This document shows positions 34,677 through 42,210 of a stretch of DNA of 64,000 nt, piece after piece. This stretch comes from a virus, in the IMG/VR virus record IMGVR_UViG_3300017917_002441, positions 1-64,000 of that record; one strand, given 5' to 3'. Position 1 is the stretch's first letter; every line of letters starts with the position of its first letter. Below the pieces are notes generated by a model. That model did no database searches. It was not told the DNA's origin and worked only from the letters and a program-made list of their open reading frames with translations. The position numbers and the translations under genes are program-made.

Positions 34677-35708
34677 ATGAGTACAATTCGTATTTGGAAT
34701 GGTGTGTATCGCAACAAGCCGGTACAAAATGTAGAGTTCAAGTTAGTCAAAGGTTACCAAACTGGTGCCAAGGGCGGCTTTGTAACTGTAGACAGCGAGG
34801 GCTACTTTGGCCCGGAGTTCACTGTTGTACGCATTCGCGTCAACGACATCAAGGATTTTGAATATACCGCAAGGGAGCCCATGCAAGACAACACTGTACA
34901 TTTTGAAAAGCCCGCAGCCAAGCCTGTGGAAACTGACGAAGAAGTCATTACTCGCATTCGCGAGCGTTTTGATATCCTGCACGAAATGACCAAGGCCTGT
35001 GTCAACGGTGACATCCGTGCTATGATTGTGTCTGGCCCTCCCGGGGTAGGCAAGAGTTTTGGTGTTGAGCAAGAGATTGAAAAAGTGCAGATGATGCAGA
35101 TGCTGGGTCAGAAGCGACTCCGCGCTGAGGTTGTCAAGGGCTCAGCTACCCCAATTGGCCTGTACCAAACTCTGTACAAATACTCAGATCCCAACTGTGT
35201 GATTGTGTTTGACGACTGTGACAGCATTCTGGTGGACGACGTTGCACTGAACTTGCTGAAAGGTGCATTGGACTCAGGTAAGAAGCGTAAGATTTCGTGG
35301 TTGTCAGAGTCCAGTACTCTGCGTCGTGAAGGCATTCCTGACAGCTTTGAGTTCAAGGGCTCGGTAATTTTTATTACCAACCTCAAGTTTGATCAAATGA
35401 AGTCGCAAAAGCTTCGCGATCACTTGGATGCACTGCAATCGCGCTGTCACTATCTTGACTTGACATTGGATACCATGCGTGACAAGATTTTGCGTATCAA
35501 GCAAATTGCCAAGGATGGTGTGTTGTTTGCAGACTACGACTTTGAGCCTTGTGTACAAGACGAGCTTATTGACTTCATGGCTGAGAACCAAACTCGCATG
35601 CGTGAGATGAGCTTGCGTATGGCAATCAAGATTGCTGACTTGCGCAAGAGCTTTCCCAACAACTGGAAACGCATGGCAGAAACAACTTGCATGAAGGCTC
35701 CGGCCTAA
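34677..35708 (+). CDS. AAA+ ATPase
   Basis: 343 residues. The N-terminal ~75 residues form a small beta domain (IRIWNGVYRNKPVQNVEFKLV). The ATPase core has Walker A GPPGVGKS (residues 120-127), Walker B CVIVFDDCDS (174-183), a sensor-like SVIFITNLKF, and a helical lid with MRDKILRIKQIAKDG and RMREMSLRMAIKIADL. Such single-domain AAA proteins occur in many T4-like marine phages; partner and substrate are unknown (DNA transactions or remodelling of a host protein). TAGGAGCC ribosome site and a dedicated promoter. Confidence 0.82.
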   Translation: MSTIRIWNGVYRNKPVQNVEFKLVKGYQTGAKGGFVTVDSEGYFGPEFTVVRIRVNDIKDFEYTAREPMQDNTVHFEKPAAKPVETDEEVITRIRERFDILHEMTKACVNGDIRAMIVSGPPGVGKSFGVEQEIEKVQMMQMLGQKRLRAEVVKGSATPIGLYQTLYKYSDPNCVIVFDDCDSILVDDVALNLLKGALDSGKKRKISWLSESSTLRREGIPDSFEFKGSVIFITNLKFDQMKSQKLRDHLDALQSRCHYLDLTLDTMRDKILRIKQIAKDGVLFADYDFEPCVQDELIDFMAENQTRMREMSLRMAIKIADLRKSFPNNWKRMAETTCMKAPA

Positions 35709-35720
35709 CAAGGTTTTAAC

Positions 35721-35933
35721 ATGAACAAACGAATTAAAGAACTTGCTGAACAGGCTGGTTATTCAAAAGATTTTTTAGCAATTGGATTACCAAATAATAT
35801 GGAAAAGTTCGCCGAGTTGATTGTAGAGGAATGCGGAGAAGTAGCATATAAAGCGTATTGGGACAATCCCGAAACAGTTAGAGGTATACACATTAAAGAA
35901 AAGATTAAGAAACATTTTGGGGTTGAAGAATGA
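35721..35933 (+). CDS. Small conserved protein (MNKRIKELAEQAGY type)
   Basis: 70 residues, all helical: MNKRIKELAEQAGYSKDFLAI, MEKFAELIVEECGEVAYKAYWD, IKEKIKKHFGVEE. This N-terminal pattern with a central EKFAELIVxEC helix is common in phage and plasmid genomes; function unknown. It follows the AAA gene after 12 bases and overlaps the prepilin-like gene by four. Confidence 0.7.
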   Translation: MNKRIKELAEQAGYSKDFLAIGLPNNMEKFAELIVEECGEVAYKAYWDNPETVRGIHIKEKIKKHFGVEE

Positions 35934-36184
35934 AGCAACGTGGGTTTACACTTATCGAAACGATGATTGCTTTTGTGTTCATCGGTATTATTTTTACTAT
36001 TTTAGTTAATGCCGTGGGCTTTGCTTCTGGTAATAGTTCAGTTAGCTTTGGCATCAACGGAATGACCGAAAGCCGTTGCATTGAAGGTTACAAGTTTGTT
36101 ATCAATCAAGATGGGCACACTCGTCAAATCCTTGATGAGTTTGGCAAAGGTGTTCGTTGTGAAACAGTGGCAGTGCCTCGCTAA
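35930..36184 (+). CDS. Prepilin-like small exported protein
   Basis: 84 residues. The N-terminus MKQRGFTLIETMIAFVFIGI is a textbook type IV prepilin/pseudopilin signal: basic leader ending in Gly4, then Phe, Glu at mature position 5 and a hydrophobic helix to about residue 30. The exported part is short and contains two Cys (SRCIEGYKFVINQDGHTRQ, GVRCETVAVP) that could form one disulphide; similar Cys-x2-GYKF...GVxC cores occur in small phage periplasmic proteins (recalled). Host prepilin peptidase would be needed. It may join, block or mimic pili (inference). Confidence 0.72.
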   Translation: MKQRGFTLIETMIAFVFIGIIFTILVNAVGFASGNSSVSFGINGMTESRCIEGYKFVINQDGHTRQILDEFGKGVRCETVAVPR

Positions 36185-36194
36185 GGAGATATAG

Positions 36195-36713
36195 ATGATT
36201 ACCCTTAAAGAATTTCTTGAAGTTGTAGACTACCGAATCACCGAAGGCAGTGACTTTGGCTGGCAATGTTTTGGTCCCAAGGTACATACACTGAGTGCTT
36301 GGAACGGTGGTCATGACGGGTGGAGTTTCAATGTAACTTTCAGCACTGAAGACCAAACTGTGTTTGTAGCCGAATCCTGTGACTACAAAAATGGTCGTGC
36401 ATATAGATTGCTCAATCCTGATCACAAAGACGCATACTTGGCCGAAGCAGAAGAACACAAGCCCTATGGTAATCAAGCATGGGATGGCGTGGACTACATC
36501 GATCTTGAAGTTGACGATGACTGGATTCAAAAAGCGTTGGACATCAAATTGGGTGTGACATATGATACTCGGGTGCAAGTGCCGCTGATTCTGCCAGATG
36601 ATGAAGTGTTTGAGTTGATGAAAATTGCACACCAGCGTGATATTACTTTAAATAGGTTGGTAGAAGAAATGCTTGAGCAGTACATTGCCCAACACACCAG
36701 CAAGTTGGATTAA
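36195..36713 (+). CDS. Conserved phage protein with ribbon-helix-helix-like C-terminus
   Basis: 172 residues. The N-terminal ~100 (MITLKEFLEVVDYRITEGSDFGWQ, then VFVAESCDYKNGRAYRLLNPDH) form a conserved-looking domain I recall from marine T4-like phages. The C-terminal ~45 (VQVPLILPDDEVFELMKIAHQRDITLNRLVEEML, residues ~127-160) fit the strand-helix-helix pattern of Arc/CopG-type DNA-binding domains. It could be a regulator or an antitoxin-like protein. AAGGAGATATAG ribosome site; a strong terminator follows. Confidence 0.65.
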   Translation: MITLKEFLEVVDYRITEGSDFGWQCFGPKVHTLSAWNGGHDGWSFNVTFSTEDQTVFVAESCDYKNGRAYRLLNPDHKDAYLAEAEEHKPYGNQAWDGVDYIDLEVDDDWIQKALDIKLGVTYDTRVQVPLILPDDEVFELMKIAHQRDITLNRLVEEMLEQYIAQHTSKLD

Positions 36714-36755
36714 GTTTACCCCCTAGGCTTGGTTGGCTCCGGCCCAGGGTTTTAC

Positions 36756-36787
36756 ACAGGTGCTAAGAAATTGGCACCTGTTTTTTT
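36756..36787 (+). terminator. Strong intrinsic terminator
   Basis: ACAGGTGC (36756-36763) and GCACCTGT (36774-36781) form an eight-pair stem followed by seven T. It closes the early-type cluster; its T-tract overlaps the -35 of the next promoter. Confidence 0.82.
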
Positions 36788-36814
36788 GACTTTGCAGAAC
36801 GCAGGTGTTATTAT
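36786..36814 (+). promoter_or_regulatory. Sigma70-type promoter for uvsW
   Basis: TTGACT (36786-36791), 17-base spacer, TATTAT (36809-36814). The leader would be only about eight bases and has no Shine-Dalgarno. Confidence 0.7.
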
Positions 36815-36828
36815 AGAATACATACACT

Positions 36829-38289
36829 ATGAAAACTGCAACCATTATTATTCGTGACGAAGTCAATATCAAGATCGAAGGCCTGGATCTTGATGCACGG
36901 CGAGCCCTTGTCAACAAATTCAAATACGATGTGCCTTATGCACGTTACCTACCAGCAGTGAGACTGGGACGGTGGGACGGCAAGGTCAGCTACTTCCAAT
37001 TGGGCGGAAGCACTTACACAAGTCTACTGCCAGAGATTGTGCCCATACTTGAGGGCTTGAACTATGATCTTGAGCTAGATGACCAACGTGACTACAGCAC
37101 ATACTTTGAGTTCAAACAAGTAAACGAGGACAGCTACAGTCACATCATGTGGCCCAAAGGTCACCCCATGGCTGGTCAGCCCATGAGCTTGCGTGACTAT
37201 CAAGTTGAGATCGTCAACAACTTTCTAGACAACCCACAGTGCATTCAAGAAGTGGCCACAGGTGCAGGTAAGACTGTTATGACTGCGGCTTTAAGTGATG
37301 CTGTTACACCTTATGGTCGTAGCATTGTGATTGTGCCCAACAAGAGTCTTGTTACACAAACAGAAAAAGACTATGTGAACATGCAGTTGGATGTGGGTGT
37401 GTACTTTGGTGATCGCAAAGAGTGGGGTCGCCAACACACAATTTGCACATGGCAAAGCTTGAACGTACTGCTAAAGAATACCAAAGCCGGAGTAGGGGAC
37501 TGCACCATTGGCGAGTTCCTAGAGGGAGTAGTATGTGTCATTGTTGACGAAGTACACATGGCCAAAGCTGATGCATTAAAAACATTGCTCACTGGCGTAA
37601 TGGCTAGAGTGCCTATTCGCTGGGGGTTGACTGGAACCATACCCAAGGAAGCATTTGAAAGTGTAGCACTCAAAGTCAGTCTTGGCCCTGTGGTGTCTAA
37701 GTTAGCAGCCAGTGACTTGCAAGAAAAGGGTGTGTTGGCACAGTGCCATGTGAACATTGTGCAGTTGGTTGACCATGCAGAGTTTACCAACTATCAAAGT
37801 GAATTGAAGTACTTATTAGAAGAACCTGACAGACTGCAAGCCATTGCAGGACTGATACAGCAAGTAAAAGAAACTGGCAACACCTTAGTGTTGGTAGATA
37901 GGATCGCAGCCGGCACAGAGCTAGTTCGTTTGCTAGGTGATCGTGCAGTGTTTGTAAGTGGAGCCACCAAAGCAGGAGACAGACAAGATGAATACGACGA
38001 AGTTGCAAACGTGGATGATAAGATTATTGTGGCGACTTATGGTGTGGCCGCTGTGGGTATTAATATCCCTAGGATTTTTAATTTGGTTCTTGTGGAGCCC
38101 GGAAAAAGCTTTGTCCGCGTTATACAATCAATTGGGCGGGGCATTAGAAAAGCCGAAGACAAAGACCACGTTGAAATCTGGGATATCACATCCACGTGTA
38201 GATTTGCCAAACGCCACCTCACTAAGCGCAAAACGTTTTATAAGGAAGCCAATTATCCGTTTACGCAAGAAAAACTAGAGTGGAAGTAA
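36829..38289 (+). CDS. uvsW: Superfamily 2 helicase UvsW
   Basis: 486 residues, close to T4 UvsW (503 aa). It unwinds R-loops and branched recombination intermediates and helps switch from origin to recombination-dependent replication. The N-terminal ~115 residues are the UvsW-specific DNA-binding domain (YARYLPAVRLGRWDGKVSYF). Helicase motifs: ATGAGKT (143-149), CVIVDEVH with DEVH 240-243, WGLTGTIPK, then VATYGVAAVGINIP and RVIQSIGRGIRK (motif VI). The promoter overlaps the preceding terminator. The next gene begins directly after its stop. Confidence 0.94.
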   Translation: MKTATIIIRDEVNIKIEGLDLDARRALVNKFKYDVPYARYLPAVRLGRWDGKVSYFQLGGSTYTSLLPEIVPILEGLNYDLELDDQRDYSTYFEFKQVNEDSYSHIMWPKGHPMAGQPMSLRDYQVEIVNNFLDNPQCIQEVATGAGKTVMTAALSDAVTPYGRSIVIVPNKSLVTQTEKDYVNMQLDVGVYFGDRKEWGRQHTICTWQSLNVLLKNTKAGVGDCTIGEFLEGVVCVIVDEVHMAKADALKTLLTGVMARVPIRWGLTGTIPKEAFESVALKVSLGPVVSKLAASDLQEKGVLAQCHVNIVQLVDHAEFTNYQSELKYLLEEPDRLQAIAGLIQQVKETGNTLVLVDRIAAGTELVRLLGDRAVFVSGATKAGDRQDEYDEVANVDDKIIVATYGVAAVGINIPRIFNLVLVEPGKSFVRVIQSIGRGIRKAEDKDHVEIWDITSTCRFAKRHLTKRKTFYKEANYPFTQEKLEWK

Positions 38290-39021
38290 ATGAAGCGGCT
38301 GTATAGTATTGGCGATAGCTTTATGTCCACAGATGATCCTGACGATGGGATCATTGGTTTCTGTGAGTTGTATTGCCGTGAACGTGGGTTTGAGCATATT
38401 AGTCTAGCTCGTCCTGGTGCAACAGTGTTTGCTACTCGCTTGCAGATTGAACGTGCAATTGAGCAACAGGCTGACTTTGTTGTAGTAGGAATAACTTGCT
38501 CAGATCGCTTTGACTTGCCGTTGAATTTAGATGAACGTATTCCGCTGTATTCTCTGGACAATATTTTTTACAAAGGATACAGAGCACAAAGCGAACGTCA
38601 CGTGGATCAAACTGCAATTAAAATCATTAGTGACACGTTTAACAACTTATTAGAACGTAGATACGATCAAGATCGGCGCATCACTGATCAACAGTTACAA
38701 GCAATCAAGGCATACATTGCATACTTACACAATCCCAGCATCACAGTACAGCGGGACTATTATGTGATCAGTGACGGATTAAGAAAACTACAATCAGCTG
38801 GTATTGACTTTGTGTTGATACCTGGGTACATGGGTCAACATGATTGGAGTTGGGTCAAGCGTGTTTGGCCAGAAGATCAGCACGGGCCGTATCACATGAA
38901 GTATGGTCCTGATAATTGGGAAAATCCAATACGCTACACTGGTACACACAATCCTGCTTGGGCACATCAAGAGTTTTGCCAAACTCTATTAGACATAACA
39001 CCGGAGTGGATTAATGGGTAA
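38290..39021 (+). CDS. SGNH/GDSL-like hydrolase
   Basis: 243 residues, starting at the base after the uvsW stop. MKRLYSIGDSFMSTDDP carries the block I GDS motif, LARPGATV a block II-like Gly, and YTGTHNPAWAHQ a likely catalytic His region. The middle has WSWVKRVWPEDQHGPYHM. Substrate unknown; other copies lie at 12613, 43806 and 61938. The start without own leader indicates translation coupled to uvsW. Probably de-acylates a surface glycan, or is a nonenzymatic relative. Confidence 0.65.
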   Translation: MKRLYSIGDSFMSTDDPDDGIIGFCELYCRERGFEHISLARPGATVFATRLQIERAIEQQADFVVVGITCSDRFDLPLNLDERIPLYSLDNIFYKGYRAQSERHVDQTAIKIISDTFNNLLERRYDQDRRITDQQLQAIKAYIAYLHNPSITVQRDYYVISDGLRKLQSAGIDFVLIPGYMGQHDWSWVKRVWPEDQHGPYHMKYGPDNWENPIRYTGTHNPAWAHQEFCQTLLDITPEWING

Positions 39022-39586
39022 AATTTATCAACGACTTGAACAATACGTACTGCCGCAAGTGCAAGGCGTGTTTGTGGAAATAGGCAGTGATCGCGGAGAA
39101 GGTAGCACACATGCTCTAGATCAGTTGGCTGGATCTCGTGGCACACGACTGGTCACAGTGGATATATTGACCAACGCACAAAGAAATTTAGCCGCAGAAT
39201 TAAGCAATACAGATTTTGTTATAGCATCTGGCAGTGAGTGGGCTCGGCAGTACAATGGCCCGCCAATCTCTTGCTTGTACTTAGATAACTTTGATTACAT
39301 CTGGGACATCAACGAAAACCACAAGCCCACACAGATTCAAATGGCTGAATATGCTGACCGTGGCGAAACAATGACAAACCAAAACTGTCAAATTGAACAC
39401 ATGGCTCAAATGATAGCACTGTATCCTCACTTGGCAACGGATGCTGTGGTAATGTTTGACGACACTTATCAAATCAACGATTGTTGGATTGGTAAGTGTG
39501 GCCCTGCTGTGGTGTTTTTGCAAGCACAAGGCTGGAGCATAGTTGAGCGCACCTTGGATTGCGGTGTTATCTTGAAAAAGATTTGA
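39014..39586 (+). CDS. Class I SAM-dependent methyltransferase
   Basis: 190 residues. GVFVEIGSDRGEGSTHAL is motif I (SAM-binding loop), RLVTVDILTNAQRN gives the acidic residue after strand 2, ISCLYLDNFDYIWD and DAVVMFDDTYQINDC are later core motifs with an Asp pair seen in metal-using Methyltransf_24-type enzymes. Overlaps the SGNH gene by eight bases. With the methyltransferase at 31544 it suggests sugar or metabolite methylation; target unknown. Confidence 0.72.
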   Translation: MGKIYQRLEQYVLPQVQGVFVEIGSDRGEGSTHALDQLAGSRGTRLVTVDILTNAQRNLAAELSNTDFVIASGSEWARQYNGPPISCLYLDNFDYIWDINENHKPTQIQMAEYADRGETMTNQNCQIEHMAQMIALYPHLATDAVVMFDDTYQINDCWIGKCGPAVVFLQAQGWSIVERTLDCGVILKKI

Positions 39587-39611
39587 CAGTAGCCAATAAA
39601 TTGTGTATAGT
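39583..39611 (+). promoter_or_regulatory. Sigma70 promoter abutting ATG
   Basis: TTGACA (39583-39588), 17-base spacer, TATAGT (39606-39611). The ATG at 39618 is six bases past the -10, the expected +1. Confidence 0.82.
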
Positions 39612-39617
39612 ATAGAT

Positions 39618-40118
39618 ATGAGAATATTAACATTAGATAACCGTGCTTTTGATTTAGACCACCTGCCAGAAGAAGTAGATGACATGCGGTTTGCTATATT
39701 GGATAATTCAAATCCAACAGACCCTGACTATCATTTTATCCCACTGATCTTTTTGGAAAGTTTTAACGCACCAGCCTTGGTGTTGCGCATAGGCAAACAC
39801 ACATTGCGCATGCCCATGGACTGGCAAATTTTGATTGGCGAACCTGACATTGGTGACCTAGAAGTGTTGCCCTTGACATCAATCAATGATCGAGGATTCA
39901 ACGTATTCAAGTTCAACCCACTTACAAGTTTTAATCCCAGCTTTGCTGACATTGAAATTCTAGATGTGTATCATGAAGTCACGTGGTATAGTCCAAAGCT
40001 AAAGAATGGGCAAATGCTAGCAGTGCCGCTAAACGATGATCCTGAACCCGAATGTGTTTACTTTGTCAAAGACATTAGCCGCAACTGCGAGGTTGTGGAT
40101 TATAGCAAGGCTTGGTGA
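39618..40118 (+). CDS. Conserved T4-like phage protein, unknown
   Basis: 166 residues from ATG 39618 (an upstream in-frame GTG at 39603 lies inside the promoter and is rejected). MRILTLDNRAFDLDHLPEEVDDMRFAILDNSNP and FIPLIFLESFNAPALVLRIG, PMDWQILIGEPDIGDLEVLPLTSINDRGF form a sequence type I know to be well conserved among marine T4-like phages, with no function assigned. Placement beside replication genes suggests replication or transcription control. Leaderless expression is predicted. Confidence 0.7.
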   Translation: MRILTLDNRAFDLDHLPEEVDDMRFAILDNSNPTDPDYHFIPLIFLESFNAPALVLRIGKHTLRMPMDWQILIGEPDIGDLEVLPLTSINDRGFNVFKFNPLTSFNPSFADIEILDVYHEVTWYSPKLKNGQMLAVPLNDDPEPECVYFVKDISRNCEVVDYSKAW

Positions 40119-40119
40119 T

Positions 40120-40464
40120 ATGCAAATCAAATACAACGTACACGACATTGGTGGCGAAGTTGTTAAAGACAACGAAACCTATTTGCTCAAAGACAATACT
40201 ACTCTAAAAAATCTTGTACTGAGTTCAACAAAACTGTACCGTGGGCAACAAACTCGTGGGCACAGGCATGCTGGCCAAGAGGAAGTTTATATATTTGTTC
40301 AGGGCTATGGCAAAATGATTGTAGGCAACGAAACCGATGAGCCATTTGCTGTTAGCCCAGGTGACATTGTGCTAATCCCCGACGGAGCATTTCATCGTGT
40401 AATCAATGATGGCGAAATGAATCTTGTGTTTGACTGTGTGTTTCAAGGAAAAAGGAATCACTAA
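40120..40464 (+). CDS. Cupin-domain protein (sugar isomerase-like)
   Basis: 114 residues from ATG 40120, one base after the preceding stop. A single cupin: TRGHRHAGQEEVYIFVQGYGKMIVG gives the first metal motif (His, His, Glu) and SPGDIVLIPDGAFHRVIN the second (His). Single-domain cupins of this type include phosphomannose/glucose-6-phosphate isomerase-like and nucleotide-sugar isomerase proteins. It could feed the glycan island. Overlaps the next gene by one base. Confidence 0.75.
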   Translation: MQIKYNVHDIGGEVVKDNETYLLKDNTTLKNLVLSSTKLYRGQQTRGHRHAGQEEVYIFVQGYGKMIVGNETDEPFAVSPGDIVLIPDGAFHRVINDGEMNLVFDCVFQGKRNH

Positions 40465-40745
40465 TGGGACAATTAAAGCCTGGCGCAACATATATCTATG
40501 AAAGAAACAACGGTGTTGTGTATGCACGTGAACACGGTGCTCGCCCAGAAGATAGGTTTGTTGTAGGATACGAATACAAAACTGATACTGATCCTATTCA
40601 AAAAGAAAAAAGCATTATGATGCACGAGGCACAATTGTGGAGTGACATTCGCGAAGCAGCCAAGTATAATGCTACACTACAAGATGCACTGGATCAAATG
40701 ATAGAAATTTACGAATTAGCCAAAGACTATGAGCGACAAACTTAA
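40464..40745 (+). CDS. Small conserved phage protein, unknown
   Basis: 93 residues. LKPGATYIYERNNGVVYAREHGARPEDRFVVGYEY at the start is a strand-rich unit I recall from many T4-like phages; the rest is helical (EAQLWSDIREAAKYNATLQDALDQMIEIYELA). It overlaps the probable gp62 gene by 17 bases and the cupin gene by one. Virion or replication accessory; not assignable from sequence. Confidence 0.7.
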   Translation: MGQLKPGATYIYERNNGVVYAREHGARPEDRFVVGYEYKTDTDPIQKEKSIMMHEAQLWSDIREAAKYNATLQDALDQMIEIYELAKDYERQT

Positions 40746-41175
40746 CATCAAAAATGAAATGCGGCAGCTGGACCGCAAAAACAGAAACTTCTATAACGAG
40801 CTTACAGATGAGGAGCGCAAGAAGTTCAGTTTGTTTTTGATGATTCGTTGGGGGTCGGCTGTGGATAGCTCACGCGAGTTGCAAGAGTATTATGTACAGA
40901 GTTGCAATCACTATCTCAACAAACACTTTTTCAATATTAGTAAACATCCTAAACTGCAATGGCTGTGTGCCACAGCAGTGAGTCCTGGATTGGGCACACC
41001 CAACCATCCTTGGATTGCGCCAAAAAAGAAAGAGGCCGGTGCGTCAGCTCGTCGTAAACAACTACAAACAATATTTCCCACATACAAGGATGACGAAATT
41101 GATGTCATGATGAAAATTGTGTCAGACAAAGAGATCAAAGAATATCAACGTCAAGCAGGCCAAGATGACAAATGA
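40729..41175 (+). CDS. 62: Probable clamp-loader small subunit (gp62-like)
   Basis: 148 residues. Layout comparable to marine T4-like gp62 as I recall it: a short basic N-terminus, KKFSLFLMIRWGSAV, QEYYVQSCNHYLNKHFFNISKHPKLQWLCATAV in the middle, a basic WIAPKKKEAGASARRKQL segment, then FPTYKDDEIDVMMKIVSDKEIKEY. gp62 with gp44 loads the sliding clamp. gp44 and gp45 are not in the window, so synteny does not help fully. The alternative is an unassigned replication accessory protein. Overlaps its neighbours by four and 17 bases. Confidence 0.55.
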   Translation: MSDKLNIKNEMRQLDRKNRNFYNELTDEERKKFSLFLMIRWGSAVDSSRELQEYYVQSCNHYLNKHFFNISKHPKLQWLCATAVSPGLGTPNHPWIAPKKKEAGASARRKQLQTIFPTYKDDEIDVMMKIVSDKEIKEYQRQAGQDDK

Positions 41176-41846
41176 CTTACCAGTGTCAATATTGTAAACG
41201 AGACTTTCAAAAAGAAAGCACACTCAGTGTGCATGTGTGCGAGCAAAAACGTCGCAGACAAGAGAAAGACGACCGCGGAGTACAGTTGGGATTCCAAGCC
41301 TATGTGCGTTTCTTTGAAATGACTCAGGGTTCGGCCAAGTTCAAAACATACGATGACTTTTGCGAAAGTCCTTACTACCGTGCGTTTGTGAAGTTTGGGC
41401 ACTATTGTTACAGCGTCAAAGTAATCAACCCCAAGCAGTTTCTAGAATGGTTGTTGCGGAACAACAAAAAGATTGATCGGTGGGCGTCGGATCAACTGTA
41501 CACAGAATATTTGTTGCACTATCTCAAGTTGGAAAATGTCGCAGATGCTATTGCACGTGCAATTGAGTTTGGTATTGACTGGGCAGAAAAGAACGAAGCC
41601 CAGCCCAATGATTGCTTACGTTACGGCAACGCCAATGCTATGTGTTACGCTATTACCACAGGGCGCATCAGTCCCTGGGTAGTATACAACTGCGAATCAG
41701 GACAGCGTTTTTTAAATGATCTTGACCAAGGTCAAATTGCAATGATATGGCCTTACATTGACAGTGACAGTTGGATGAAAAAGTTTTCAGACTACCCAGC
41801 AGATCAAGAGTGGGCCAAAGAAATGTTAAACAAAGCAGGATGGTAA
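41172..41846 (+). CDS. C2H2 zinc-finger-containing conserved phage protein
   Basis: 224 residues. Residues 1-25 read YQCQYCKRDFQKESTLSVHVCEQKRRR, a C-x2-C...H-x-C finger close to the C2H2 type. The rest is helical: VQLGFQAYVRFFEMTQGSAKFKTYDDFCESPYYRAFVKFG, spread over ~40 residues, is a segment I recall as strongly conserved in cyanophages and pelagic phages. No enzymatic motif. A nucleic-acid-binding role is plausible; function unknown. Overlaps the probable gp62 by four bases. Confidence 0.75.
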   Translation: MTYQCQYCKRDFQKESTLSVHVCEQKRRRQEKDDRGVQLGFQAYVRFFEMTQGSAKFKTYDDFCESPYYRAFVKFGHYCYSVKVINPKQFLEWLLRNNKKIDRWASDQLYTEYLLHYLKLENVADAIARAIEFGIDWAEKNEAQPNDCLRYGNANAMCYAITTGRISPWVVYNCESGQRFLNDLDQGQIAMIWPYIDSDSWMKKFSDYPADQEWAKEMLNKAGW

Positions 41847-41847
41847 T

Positions 41848-42210
41848 ATGATTAAAGGAATCGGACCCAGTGGCAAGTACATCACTACATCTGGTGGTGG
41901 TGGTGCTACTTCTACATACGTAAACAATTATGGCAGTGCCATGGGCACAGGCAACATGCGCTACAACACTTCTAGTCAAAACATCGAAGTATGGGATGGT
42001 AGTAACTGGATTATGTTAAACATGGGTTATGCCAGTGTGGGACTTACTGATGAAGCAGAGTCTTTGCTAGACTGGGCAAAACAAAAACGGGCCGAAGAAT
42101 TTGAAATCAATGAATTGGCCAAGAGCAATGCCACCTTGGCAGATGCAGTGGCAGTGTTAAAGCAAGCACAAGAACAAGTTAAAATTTTAGCAGCCTTGGT
42201 AAAAGAATGA
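41848..42210 (+). CDS. Small structural-type protein (Gly-rich start, WDGSNW motif)
   Basis: 120 residues. The N-terminus KGIGPSGKYITTSGGGG and the segment GTGNMRYNTSSQNIEVWDGSNWIML are typical of phage fibre/virion proteins, where the WDGSNW motif is widespread. The C-terminal ~65 residues form a helical coiled-coil-like stretch. This could be a short fibre or a virion-associated chaperone-like protein. It lies among replication genes, an unusual place for a structural gene. Confidence 0.6.
   Translation: MIKGIGPSGKYITTSGGGGATSTYVNNYGSAMGTGNMRYNTSSQNIEVWDGSNWIMLNMGYASVGLTDEAESLLDWAKQKRAEEFEINELAKSNATLADAVAVLKQAQEQVKILAALVKE

Noticed and set aside
36195-36245. Capsid-targeting tag on the 36195 protein (DYRITE/G)
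   Set aside because: The site is at residue 17 in a conserved folded region and the gene lies in the early-type cluster, so the match is probably chance.
36102-36632. 176-codon reverse open frame opposite the 36195 gene
   Set aside because: It lies wholly under two forward genes with good ribosome sites and conserved-looking products; its own product has no recognisable pattern and no ribosome site.
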